From: Algoriphagus mannitolivorans DSM 15301
GTDB taxonomy: Bacteria > Bacteroidota > Bacteroidia > Cytophagales > Cyclobacteriaceae
Length of the DNA stretch: 64,000 nt
Direction of reading: 5' to 3'
Assembly (NCBI RefSeq): GCF_000429425.1
Contig: NZ_AUBV01000007.1
Span: 270,315-334,314 of the forward strand
This document shows positions 45,241 to 53,299 of this stretch, one piece after another (within the stretch, counting starts at the first letter, position 1; every line of letters begins with the position of its first letter). Under the pieces are notes generated by a model. The model was given only the letters and a program-made list of their open reading frames with translations. It was not told the origin of the DNA and searched no databases. The position numbers and the translations under genes were made by a program.

Positions 45241-46083
45241 TCAATACGCATACCTCCGAAAAAATTCCTCTGTGTCTTTAATTTCTTCCAATCCCAAAAT
45301 CCAGCAGACTTCGCTTAAATCTGAAAAGTCCAAGCCATTTTCTTCTATCGCATTGTTGTTGTATCTGCCTTCTACTCCATTGTATTTTAGCCCAATTTCT
45401 ACTGCTAAATCCCAAACTGATCTCAGTTTAGAATTAGAAATCTCACTTTTCCACTGAGAATATCCAGGAGTACGGAATCCTGGTGTGCCATTTCCTACAG
45501 CATTTCCATCCGGGATTTTATGGTAGTCTATAGTGGCTTTGATGAATTCAAGGCTGCTTTTGGAAGTAACTTCTTCGTTCCAATTGCTGTGCTGCACTAC
45601 GTGAATTCTTTCACGTAGATTCAAATCAGGTCTGGCTATTTGCAATTCCCTGACCAGCCTCGCAGTAAAATCCGACTGTCCAGCCTCTGCTATCCAGACA
45701 TCTCCCCCTGATTTGAGGGTCTTCATGGCCTTTTTCAATACCACTTTCAGGGCTCTATCCGCATCCTCATGTGCATCCGCCCATTTGCTTCCAAAAGCTA
45801 GATTAAGAACCTCGTTGGGAGACACGTAAAGCCCTTCCTGAATTCCATAAGTACCCGCCACCGGGTAATAATTGATTTTTGAAAAATCTGGATGAGACAT
45901 CAAAGTAAAAAATGCCGCTGCGGTATGAATATCATCCACGTCTGTTTTGCAGTCCATTTGAACAAGCAATAAGTCCTTTTCTATATCAAATCTCCCCTCT
46001 TTCAAAGGAAATGAAAGGCCAAAAACATTAGAGACCAAAACCGATAACCCGATTGCAAAAAAGAGAGCATTATTTTTTTTCAT
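45241..46083 (-). CDS. Secreted nucleoside-hydrolase-like protein
   Basis: 280 residues. Signal peptide (MKKNNALFFAIGLSVLVSNVFG). LLVQMDCKTDVDDIHTAAAFF resembles the DxDxxxDDxxAL calcium-binding motif of inosine/uridine-preferring nucleoside hydrolases, with the third Asp pair intact, and DVWIAEAGQSDFTARLVRELQ fits the next strands of that fold. The sequence is otherwise far from classical members; the DUF1593 group is the nearest I know. Function of such secreted forms is unknown. Convergent with mnmE; behind it lies decayed DNA. Confidence 0.7.
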   Translation of the reverse strand: MKKNNALFFAIGLSVLVSNVFGLSFPLKEGRFDIEKDLLLVQMDCKTDVDDIHTAAAFFTLMSHPDFSKINYYPVAGTYGIQEGLYVSPNEVLNLAFGSKWADAHEDADRALKVVLKKAMKTLKSGGDVWIAEAGQSDFTARLVRELQIARPDLNLRERIHVVQHSNWNEEVTSKSSLEFIKATIDYHKIPDGNAVGNGTPGFRTPGYSQWKSEISNSKLRSVWDLAVEIGLKYNGVEGRYNNNAIEENGLDFSDLSEVCWILGLEEIKDTEEFFRRYAY

Positions 46084-46212
46084 AGGTGGATATACTTTAA
46101 ATCATTAAAAAATTACCAATATCCAGCGAGAAATCATGCATAAAACCTCCTGAACTTGAATTAACTGAAACCCAAAGCAATCAGGAGCCTTTTTCCTAAA
46201 CCAGAAATCCAT

Positions 46213-46240
46213 AAAAAAAGCCCAATGAAATTCATCGGGC
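46213..46240 (-). terminator. Terminator-like hairpin behind the Tat-signal remnant
   Basis: GCCCAATGAA and TTCATCGGGC (46220-46229 with 46231-46240) pair with one A-C mismatch; the minus strand continues with T7. It stands 29 nt after the stop of the remnant, where the end of its gene would be. Confidence 0.6.
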
Positions 46241-46268
46241 GTTTCCAGTCAATCAAACCTATTGCAAT

Positions 46269-46406
46269 TTATTTAGAAGTACTATTTGGGCTATACTGAA
46301 TTAGGTTTTTTTCTGGAATGGAGGCAAAGGCCGGTGCAGCCATAAAGCCTGAAGATGCGAGAATGGTAGATTTGAGCTAATCTCGACGAGAAAATGATTT
46401 GGACAT
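46269..46406 (-). pseudogene. Remnant of a Tat-exported protein gene
   Basis: On the minus strand, ATG at 46406 opens MSKSFSRRD, an in-frame TAG, then LKSTILASSGFMAAPAFA SIPEKNL and a stop after 45 residues. Apart from the TAG this is a twin-arginine signal peptide of the form SRRDxLK...AxA, as in Bacteroidota Tat-exported oxidoreductases. The rest of such a protein (300-500 residues) is missing. A deletion fused the signal to a short tail (IQYSPNSTSK) and a nonsense codon sits in the twin-arginine motif. Confidence 0.7.
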
Positions 46407-46615
46407 GAGTTATGCAGGTTTGGTTATATTCTTCTGGAAAAAGCATGAACTCAAACTTTACTAGGGTAAAGCAGAATTCGACCAGGTTACTTTGGGCTAA
46501 ATCAGATTTTAAACCTGATTTTTAAAATTTGACACAATATGTAAATTTTTTGATCACTTTTTAAACCTATTTTTTAGAAAACTTTATTTTTTATTCTGAA
46601 AGGTATTTTTTTTAA

Positions 46616-46756
46616 ACCCATATCCCCAATAAAGATCATTTTACTGAAGTAAAAAGTAGTGTAGCAGCCCTCCAAAAATTCTATGCCTTCTCAGATGAAA
46701 TTGAATCACTTATTATCAAAGACTTACAACCAGAAATTTTTTCTTTTTCAAGCTAA
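46616..46756 (+). pseudogene. Possible remnant of a Crp/Fnr-type regulator gene
   Basis: An open frame of 46 codons without ATG reads THIPNKDHFTEVKSSVAALQ and then KFYAFSDEIESLIIKDLQPE and IFSFSS before a TAA. The pattern xLxxFxxLSDEExxxLxxxLxxxxF is that of the first 40 residues of Bacteroidota Crp/Fnr proteins, and the frame stops where the cyclic-nucleotide-binding domain should begin. Based on resemblance only. Confidence 0.4.
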
Positions 46757-46947
46757 TTTATTTGGAAAGTTGTTTTTTGTATTTCATAATTCCTAAAATG
46801 AATAATATATTGTTTTTTAATTTTTTTCAAAATTTTATTTTGATATATTATTCTTTTATCCTAGTTTTCAATGGTTTATGCGGGATAAGACAAATTTCCT
46901 CCCATAAAAACCAAAGAATTATTGTCACTCTAACCATTTCATTGATT

Positions 46948-47562
46948 ATGAAGCTGGGAATTTTAGGCGGGACTACTCTCGCGAATACATTGGGAAAAAA
47001 ATATATCCACGCAGGACTAACCGTGGTTTTTGGAGTAAGGCATGATTTTGATACCGAAAATGAAGAATGGAAAATGCTCAATCGGCTTCGAAATCGGATC
47101 TGTCCTTATGAGTCTGCTATAATCCAAGCAGAAATTATTTTAATCTGCTGTGAAAATTCGAGCCTGCAGGAAATCTGTGCGGCCTTGGAGAATGTGGATA
47201 CCCATGGAAAGCTACTGATTGATTGCACGGAGTCTCATCACGATGATAAACTGGCCGTCTCTAACACCAGAATGATCAAGAAAGCCGCTCCAAAAGCACA
47301 TCTATTCGGCGCATTTAATAATCTCGGAATCGATTATCCCCTTCATGATCCACTCAGGAAAATCAAGGAAACTTACTACTGTGGTGAAGATATTCCTGAC
47401 AAAATCAGAGTAAAAAGGCTCATAGAATTGATCGGGTTTAAAGCCATTGATATTACCAACAAGCAAAATGAAGAATTGACGGAGCAGTTTTGTCTTCCCA
47501 ACGCCAAATTATCCGGGAAAACCAGTAAATCCTCTGCGCGTAAGGTCAATTCCGCAGCTTAG
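46948..47562 (+). CDS. NADPH-dependent F420 reductase-like protein
   Basis: 204 residues from the ATG at 46948. The frame stays open 62 codons further upstream, but that part is low-complexity and AT-rich. GILGGTTLANTLGKKYIHAGLTVVFGVR is an NAD(P)-binding Rossmann motif (G-x-L-G-G-T-x-L-A-x-x-L-G). Similar proteins are annotated as F420-dependent NADP reductase or 'NAD(P)-binding'; Bacteroidota do not make F420, so the substrate here is unknown. The C-terminus (KLSGKTSKSSARKVNSAA) is short and basic. Strong terminator 35 nt downstream. Confidence 0.8.
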   Translation: MKLGILGGTTLANTLGKKYIHAGLTVVFGVRHDFDTENEEWKMLNRLRNRICPYESAIIQAEIILICCENSSLQEICAALENVDTHGKLLIDCTESHHDDKLAVSNTRMIKKAAPKAHLFGAFNNLGIDYPLHDPLRKIKETYYCGEDIPDKIRVKRLIELIGFKAIDITNKQNEELTEQFCLPNAKLSGKTSKSSARKVNSAA

Positions 47563-47596
47563 TAGGTCTTTCATTTTTTTGAAAATCACCCTTTTT

Positions 47597-47624
47597 GGCG
47601 GAGAAATTTCTCCGCCTTTTTTAT
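47597..47624 (+). terminator. Terminator of the F420-reductase-like gene
   Basis: The palindrome GGCGGAG-AAATTT-CTCCGCC (47597-47616) is followed by TTTTTTATTC. Confidence 0.9.
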
Positions 47625-47788
47625 TCCTGAGGCAGGATAAAAAACACCAATCCATAGAAATTATTAAAATTTTAAAATTTTATTTCAATAATATTCAGAT
47701 TAAGTAGATTATATATTGCAATTCAAGTATTTACCTAATTGGATTGATAAAAAATTCTGATTAATTACAAAAAATGAGTGATTGGTTC

Positions 47789-47796
47789 TAATTTTG
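47789..47796 (+). promoter_or_regulatory. Putative -7 box of the glucokinase-zwf-pgl operon
   Basis: TAATTTTG, exact TAnnTTTG, 35 nt before the ATG. No clear TTG at 19-21 nt upstream. Confidence 0.5.
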
Positions 47797-47831
47797 AACT
47801 GCTTACCCTAAAAACCAGAACTTAAATCTCA

Positions 47832-48491
47832 ATGAACGTACTAGTCATCGACATAGGAGGATCCAACATCAAAATTTTGGCAACCAATCAGCCTGAACGT
47901 ATCAAAATCCCTTCTGGAAGTGACTTTAAGCCCGAAGATTTAGTGCCCTTGGTCAAGGAAGCAGCCAAAGACTGGCCTTATGAAGTCATTTCAATTGGAT
48001 TTCCCGGAGTCGTAAAACACGGAGTCATCGTCGCAGATCCGGTAAATATGGGAGGCGGATGGAAAGGTTTTGACTTCGCCAAAGCATTTGGATGCCCTGT
48101 GAAAATCATCAATGATGCAGCCATGCAGGCCTTAGGTAGCTATGAAGGAGGAAAACTTCTCTTCATGGGTTTCGGTACTGGTTTGGGGACTGCCATGGTC
48201 TATGAAGATCTTATTCTTCCCTTGGAAGGGGGACACCTCCCTTTCAAACTCGGAACATTTGAAAGCCATGTCGGGAATGCAGCCATGAAAAAACTGGGCA
48301 AGACGAAATGGAAAGAGATGGTTTATAAGACCATTGAGCACTTTCGCCATTGCTTTCAACCTGACGAAATCGTCCTTGGCGGTGGAAATTCAAAGCTATT
48401 AGAGCAAATTCCTGAAAAATGTCGCCTAGGATCGAACAAAAATGCCTTCACTGGAGGTTTCCGCTTATGGGAAAAGACTTATAAAGTTTAA
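47832..48491 (+). CDS. ROK-family glucokinase (polyphosphate-glucokinase-like)
   Basis: 219 residues. Phosphate-binding DIGGSNIKILA (residues 6-16), GFPGVVKHG, INDAAMQALG (catalytic Asp) and MGFGTGLGTAM. Close to the PpgK branch, which can use polyphosphate or ATP to make glucose 6-phosphate. Short for a ROK enzyme, as PpgK-type proteins are; the CxCGxxGC zinc motif of other ROK kinases is absent. First gene of an operon that turns glucose into 6-phosphogluconate. Confidence 0.88.
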   Translation: MNVLVIDIGGSNIKILATNQPERIKIPSGSDFKPEDLVPLVKEAAKDWPYEVISIGFPGVVKHGVIVADPVNMGGGWKGFDFAKAFGCPVKIINDAAMQALGSYEGGKLLFMGFGTGLGTAMVYEDLILPLEGGHLPFKLGTFESHVGNAAMKKLGKTKWKEMVYKTIEHFRHCFQPDEIVLGGGNSKLLEQIPEKCRLGSNKNAFTGGFRLWEKTYKV

Positions 48492-48551
48492 TAGGCCCAA
48501 CTCATCAAATCAGGCAGAATTCAGCCTAAAATTCGCATACAAACCAGCTTT

Positions 48552-49937
48552 ATGGCTCAAGTAAAATCAGACGCCTTGGTATTTTATGGTGCCACAGGTG
48601 ATCTAGCCTTCAAAAAAATATTCCCAGCTCTCAACATGATGATCAAGAGAGGTAATCTCTCTGTTCCGATCATTGGTGTGGCTCGAGGAGATTATGATTT
48701 GGAAAAACTTCAGGAAAGAGCTCGTCAGAGTATTCAGCAGCACGGAAAATACGATGAAGAGACTTTTGAAAAATTCTGCAGCCATCTTCAGTTTGTAGGA
48801 GGCGATTATACTGATCCTGAGACCTTTTCAAGAATCAGAAAAGCCTTGGGAGACGCAAAAAACCCTACCCACTACCTGGCAATTCCTCCGGTTTTATTTT
48901 CCAAGATTATCCAGCAACTTGACCTCTCCGGTTGTGCCAAAGGAGCCAGAGTAATCGTAGAAAAGCCTTTTGGGACAGATTTTAATTCTGCCAGAGAATT
49001 GAATAAGGTACTGCTCTCCAAATTCTCGGAAAGTTCCATTTACAGAATTGACCATTATTTGGGCAAAAGACCGGTGAATAATCTGTCTTTTTTCCGATTT
49101 GTAAACTCACTTTTTGAACCGATTTGGAATAAAGATCATATCGAGTCCATGCAAATCACCATGGCGGAAGATTTTGGGATCCAAGGAAGAGGTGCATTCT
49201 ACGATGTAACTGGAGCCATTCGTGATGTAATTCAAAACCACTTGTTTCAAATTCTCTGCAATTTGACCATGGAGCCTCCAAAGGCTTTGGACTATGAATC
49301 TATCCGGGATGAAAAGGTCAAGGTATTGCAGTCCATCGCTCCTCTCAGAGGGCAGGATGTAGTGAAAGGGCAATACAAGGGCTATTTGCAAGAGAAAGCT
49401 GTCAAAGAAAATTCCAAGACAGAGACCTTTGCAGCGATTCGACTTCATATCAATTCTCCTAGATGGGAAGGTGTTCCCTTCTACATAAGAGCAGGAAAAA
49501 ATCTTCCCGTCACCTGTACAGAAATTGTGGTGAGATTTCGTCACCTCCCTTCTGCCTATTCCACTATTGCCACTGAACCGAATTATATCCGTTTTCGCAT
49601 AAGTCCGGATGTGATTGTGGCAGTTGGTATGTTAATTATGGCACCGGAAGAGGACATGCAATCCGTAATGTCGGAGGTGCAGGGAAATCCAACTCCTTTC
49701 CCGAATGAAAAGGATGCTTATGAGCGCGTATTGACTGACGCCATGGCAGGAGATCCTACCCAATTTGCCCGTCAAGACTATGTGGAGGATGCTTGGAAAA
49801 TCATTGACGATTACTTGGCCTCGGATTGTCCGGTATTTGAGTATGAGCCCGGAACTTGGGGCCCTGAAAATGTAGATGAATTGATCGTTCCTCCCGGAGG
49901 TTGGAGCAACCCGGTCGTTAAAAAAAATAAAGCGTGA
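48552..49937 (+). CDS. zwf: Glucose-6-phosphate 1-dehydrogenase
   Basis: 461 residues; family members are about 480-510. NADP-binding GATGDLAFKKIFPAL, the substrate motif RIDHYLGK (catalytic His of DHYLGK) and IRAGKNLP. It makes 6-phosphogluconolactone. Overlaps pgl by 4 nt and follows glucokinase by 60 nt. Confidence 0.97.
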   Translation: MAQVKSDALVFYGATGDLAFKKIFPALNMMIKRGNLSVPIIGVARGDYDLEKLQERARQSIQQHGKYDEETFEKFCSHLQFVGGDYTDPETFSRIRKALGDAKNPTHYLAIPPVLFSKIIQQLDLSGCAKGARVIVEKPFGTDFNSARELNKVLLSKFSESSIYRIDHYLGKRPVNNLSFFRFVNSLFEPIWNKDHIESMQITMAEDFGIQGRGAFYDVTGAIRDVIQNHLFQILCNLTMEPPKALDYESIRDEKVKVLQSIAPLRGQDVVKGQYKGYLQEKAVKENSKTETFAAIRLHINSPRWEGVPFYIRAGKNLPVTCTEIVVRFRHLPSAYSTIATEPNYIRFRISPDVIVAVGMLIMAPEEDMQSVMSEVQGNPTPFPNEKDAYERVLTDAMAGDPTQFARQDYVEDAWKIIDDYLASDCPVFEYEPGTWGPENVDELIVPPGGWSNPVVKKNKA

Positions 49938-50608
49938 AAATAGAAAGCCATCCCGACTCATTACAGGTAGCCGAAAGCGCTGCAAAATACCTGGAACAAA
50001 AAATCAGAGACTCCATCAAGGAGAAAGGTTCGTTCTCTATGGCAATCAGCGGAGGGAAAACCCCTTGGCAAATGCTGAAGTTGCTGGCCAAAGCACCTTT
50101 ACCTTGGAGTAGAGTTAATATTTTCCAAGTCGATGAGCGGGAAGCCGCCGATGGACATCCTGACCGAAATCTCACCCAGCTTTTCAAAACCTTGGAAGGC
50201 ACTGGGATCATCACCAAAGTGAATATTTTCCCGATGCCGGTCGTCGCCGAAAACCTCGAAGAGGCTTGTGCCGACTATGCCAATACGATCAAGGAAATCA
50301 CAGGAGATGGAATTTTGGACTTGGTGCATTTAGGAATGGGAGCTGATGGACATACGGCTTCTTTAATTCCTGGTGACCAAGTTTGTGAGGTCTATGACAA
50401 AGATGTCGCCATGACCGCTAGTCCCTATCAAGGGAGAAATCGCATGACTTTGACCTATCCTGTTATCAATAAAGCCAAAGAAATCCTTTGGGTGATAACG
50501 GGCGAAGAGAAAAAGGAAATGGTTCAGAGATTGATTTCCAAGGATCCCAATATTCCCGCCGGGAAAGTCAGTCAGGAAAATGCACTCCTCATTACGGATC
50601 AAGTTTAA
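49934..50608 (+). CDS. pgl: 6-phosphogluconolactonase
   Basis: 224 residues. Start GTG within GTGA that overlaps the zwf stop codon. SMAISGGKTPWQMLKLL, DEREAADGHPDRNLT, LVHLGMGADGHTASLIPG (catalytic His of GADGHTAS). It opens the lactone made by Zwf. Terminator follows. Confidence 0.96.
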   Translation: MKIESHPDSLQVAESAAKYLEQKIRDSIKEKGSFSMAISGGKTPWQMLKLLAKAPLPWSRVNIFQVDEREAADGHPDRNLTQLFKTLEGTGIITKVNIFPMPVVAENLEEACADYANTIKEITGDGILDLVHLGMGADGHTASLIPGDQVCEVYDKDVAMTASPYQGRNRMTLTYPVINKAKEILWVITGEEKKEMVQRLISKDPNIPAGKVSQENALLITDQV

Positions 50609-50613
50609 ATTTC

Positions 50614-50644
50614 AAAAGCCTTCCAAACCGGAAGGCTTTTTTTT
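50614..50644 (+). terminator. Terminator of the glucokinase-zwf-pgl operon
   Basis: AAAAGCCTTCC and GGAAGGCTTTT (50614-50624 with 50630-50640), 5-nt loop, followed by T8. Confidence 0.9.
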
Positions 50645-50683
50645 GGTGAGCCTCATTGGTTATATTTCAAAAAATTACCCAAA

Positions 50684-52165
50684 ATGCTCAACCTATTTAC
50701 CCAAGCTCACTCTCTTCCAAACAAAACCGCCATTATAGACCCTTCGGGTTCTTTTACTTTTCAACAACTCACCGAAAGCTCCGATCAAGTAGCCTCTGTT
50801 TTACTTCAAGGTAAATCAGACTTGAACCAAAGTCGAGTGGCTTTCATGGTCAGTCCTGGCTTTGATTATGTCAAAACCCAATGGGGAATCTGGAAGGCCG
50901 GTGGAATAGCTGTCCCGCTTTGCATCACTTACCCCCTGCCCTCTTTGACCTATGTCTTGGAAGACACTAAGGCAGAAATCCTGATTGTAGGGCCGGAATA
51001 CGAAGAAATCCTAAAGGAATATGCTGTGGAAAAAGGGATTCGGATGCTTACTCTGCAAGATTTGAAGCAATCCATTTCCAAGAATTCCTTTCCCAAGATT
51101 TCCAAGGACAGAGGTGCGATGATCCTGTACACCTCTGGAACGACAAGCCTTCCCAAAGGAGTTTTGACCACCCACTCAAACATAGAATCCCAGATTTCCA
51201 CCTTGGTGGAAGCCTGGAAATGGAGTTCTGATGATCACACCATCTGCCTGCTCCCACTCCATCATGTTCACGGGATTATCAATGTCGTCTCCTCTGCGCT
51301 TTGGTCTGGGGCAAGTGTTCAATTCCTTCATCCATTTAGTGCAAAGGAGGTTTTTGAAGTATTTCAAGAAAGTAAAGTCAATGTCTTTATGGCTGTTCCC
51401 ACGATTTATTTCAAGCTGATTTCAGAATTTGAATCTTATTCAAAGGAAGCCCAAAATCAATTGCGGGAATGCATGAAACAATTCCGCCTGATGGTTTCAG
51501 GTTCTGCCGCCTTGCCGGTTTCGGTGATGGAAAAATGGAAAGAAATCTCCGGTCACTACCTCTTGGAGCGCTATGGAATGACCGAGATCGGAATGGCAAT
51601 CAGCAATCCTTACGAAGGCCCAAGAAAAGCCGGATACATAGGAAAACCACTTCCCGGGGTTTCAGTAAGACTGGTCGATGAGCAAAATAACCTTATTGAC
51701 TCAGGCCAAGCTGGAGAAATCCAAATCAAGGGAGACTCTGTTTTCAAAGAATATTGGGGAAAACCCGAGGCAACTGTCAAATCATTCACCAAAGATGGCT
51801 GGTTCAAAACCGGCGATATTGCGAAAGTAGAGGACGAATACTACCGAATTCTTGGCCGTGATTCCGTGGATATCATCAAATCCGGAGGGTATAAAATTTC
51901 AGCCTTGGAAATCGAGGAAATATTGCGAAAGCATCCTGCGATCAAAGATTGCGGGGTAGTCGGAATTCCCGATGAGGAATGGGGTGAATTGGTGTCGGCT
52001 GCTTTGGTCACCCTGGAAGAGGTGGATATAAAAGCTTTAAATCATTGGATGCGGGAGCAAATGCCTGCCTATAAAACTCCTAGAAAATATATCATTTTGG
52101 AAGATCTCCCCAGAAATGCCATGGGAAAAGTCGTCAAAAATGACCTGAAAAAACTCTTTTCATGA
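50684..52165 (+). CDS. Acyl-CoA synthetase, MatB/ACSF3-like (probably malonyl-CoA synthetase)
   Basis: 493 residues. AMP-binding P-loop LYTSGTTSLPKGV, adenine motif YGMTEIGMAI, hinge and C-domain GWFKTGDIAKV, GRDSVDIIKSGGYKISALEIEE, and catalytic Lys in PRNAMGKVVK. The short length, VPTIYFKLI and SVDIIKSGGYK agree with MatB/ACSF3, which ligates malonate to CoA. Overlapping MadL and MadM genes directly downstream strongly support malonate as substrate. Stop overlaps madL start (ATGA). Confidence 0.9.
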   Translation: MLNLFTQAHSLPNKTAIIDPSGSFTFQQLTESSDQVASVLLQGKSDLNQSRVAFMVSPGFDYVKTQWGIWKAGGIAVPLCITYPLPSLTYVLEDTKAEILIVGPEYEEILKEYAVEKGIRMLTLQDLKQSISKNSFPKISKDRGAMILYTSGTTSLPKGVLTTHSNIESQISTLVEAWKWSSDDHTICLLPLHHVHGIINVVSSALWSGASVQFLHPFSAKEVFEVFQESKVNVFMAVPTIYFKLISEFESYSKEAQNQLRECMKQFRLMVSGSAALPVSVMEKWKEISGHYLLERYGMTEIGMAISNPYEGPRKAGYIGKPLPGVSVRLVDEQNNLIDSGQAGEIQIKGDSVFKEYWGKPEATVKSFTKDGWFKTGDIAKVEDEYYRILGRDSVDIIKSGGYKISALEIEEILRKHPAIKDCGVVGIPDEEWGELVSAALVTLEEVDIKALNHWMREQMPAYKTPRKYIILEDLPRNAMGKVVKNDLKKLFS

Positions 52166-52527
52166 TCCAAGGGCTTGCGGTACTTTCTTTCTCTTTTTTA
52201 TTGGGCATGTGGTGTGGCGAATTGCTCGGCACCTGGCTGGGTATCGATGCCAATGTAGGTGGAGTTGGTTTTGCCATGATTTTCCTTTTGCTGATCAAGG
52301 AATATTTCCAGCAAAAAGGTTGGTGGAATACCGATATGGGTTTTGGAATCGAGTTTTGGAACAAACTCTACATACCCGTAGTCATCGCTATGGCAGCCAG
52401 TCTGAATGTAAAAGCGGCCCTGTCTTCTGGCACTTTGGCAATTTTGGCGGGGATCATTCCGGTCCTGGCGGCTTTCTGGGTATTCAAATATTTGATCAAG
52501 GCTTTTCCCTCCCTAAATCATGAATGA
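52162..52527 (+). CDS. madL: Malonate transporter subunit MadL
   Basis: 121 residues, four membrane segments (residues ~3-25, 32-50, 68-85, 90-112). GMWCGELLGTWLGIDANVGGVGFAMIFLL (G-x-x-I/L-G-x-x-x-N-V-G-G-V-G) is typical of MadL. With MadM it forms a sodium-dependent malonate carrier. Overlaps madM by 8 nt. Confidence 0.92.
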   Translation: MIQGLAVLSFSFLLGMWCGELLGTWLGIDANVGGVGFAMIFLLLIKEYFQQKGWWNTDMGFGIEFWNKLYIPVVIAMAASLNVKAALSSGTLAILAGIIPVLAAFWVFKYLIKAFPSLNHE

Positions 52528-53281
52528 GTTCAATCTGGTTTTGGATAAGAATGGGCTCGTTGTCGCCTTCCTCATCGTTGGGGCTTTGACTTGGCTGACC
52601 AACCTTTTTTCCAAAAAAGTTCTCAATTCCAGAATTCCGGGTTCTGCCATTGCCATATTTCTGGCATTAGTCCTTGGATATTTGGGAGGAGTTTGGGCCG
52701 ATGGAGAAAAGGGCATCGCTGACATTCCTTTTTTTAAGGGACTAGGAACGCTCGGTGGATCCATGTTTCGGGATTTCGCCATCGTGGCTACCGCTATCGG
52801 AGCCAGCTTTATGCTGATCCGGAAAAGCGGATTTTTGGGCCTCATCTCTCTGGTTTTAGGAATTGGAATCTTCTTTACAGTCGGTGCAGCCCTCGCTTGG
52901 ATCATGGGCTATCGGGATGCGGTAAGCATTTGTACCATTGCTGCGGGTGCCTGCACCTACATCGTAGGTCCGGTCACGGGAGGAGCTTTGGGTGCAAGCT
53001 CGGAAGTAATCGCCTTAAGCATAGGCACAGGCGTAGTCAAAACCATTGCCGTGACCATTTTCACCCCCATTTTGGCTCCGAAGATCGGCCTCAAAAGTCC
53101 CGGTTCGGCTATGGCGTTTGGAGGAATTATGGGAACTTCCAGCGGAGTTGCGGCAGGCTTGGCAGCTACCGATCCTAAGCTGGTTCCCTATGGTGCAGTC
53201 ACTGCCACTTTCTACACCGGAATTGGATGTTTGGTCTGTCCATCCTTATTTTACCTGATACTTTCAGCGATTGTGGGCTGA
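52520..53281 (+). CDS. madM: Malonate transporter subunit MadM
   Basis: 253 residues, about seven membrane segments. SRIPGSAIAIFLALVLGYLGG, ATAIGASFMLIRKSGF, IVGPVTGGALGASSEVIALSIGTGVVKTI are family features. Partner of MadL. No malonate decarboxylase gene is present, so the imported malonate should go to malonyl-CoA through the synthetase. Confidence 0.93.
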   Translation: MNEFNLVLDKNGLVVAFLIVGALTWLTNLFSKKVLNSRIPGSAIAIFLALVLGYLGGVWADGEKGIADIPFFKGLGTLGGSMFRDFAIVATAIGASFMLIRKSGFLGLISLVLGIGIFFTVGAALAWIMGYRDAVSICTIAAGACTYIVGPVTGGALGASSEVIALSIGTGVVKTIAVTIFTPILAPKIGLKSPGSAMAFGGIMGTSSGVAAGLAATDPKLVPYGAVTATFYTGIGCLVCPSLFYLILSAIVG

Positions 53282-53299
53282 AGAAATTGAAAACCAATC

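Larger units (their letters stand above)
46084..46947. other. Gene-poor region with remnants
   Basis: 864 nt between the nucleoside-hydrolase-like gene and the F420-reductase-like gene. It holds a hairpin with a T-tract, a Tat-signal gene remnant (minus strand), a Crp-like remnant (plus strand) and a CTCCTGA/TCAGGAG stem with a 27-nt loop at 46147-46187. The rest is AT-rich with no visible signal. Confidence 0.5.

Noticed and set aside
46377..46379. Recoded TAG (pyrrolysine or readthrough) in the Tat remnant
   Set aside because: Bacteroidota are not known to recode TAG in this way, and the frame ends soon after, so decay is simpler.
46762..46947. N-terminal extension of the F420-reductase-like protein
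   Set aside because: The extra 62 codons are low-complexity, AT-rich and hydrophobic without pattern; the Rossmann motif starts directly at the ATG at 46948.
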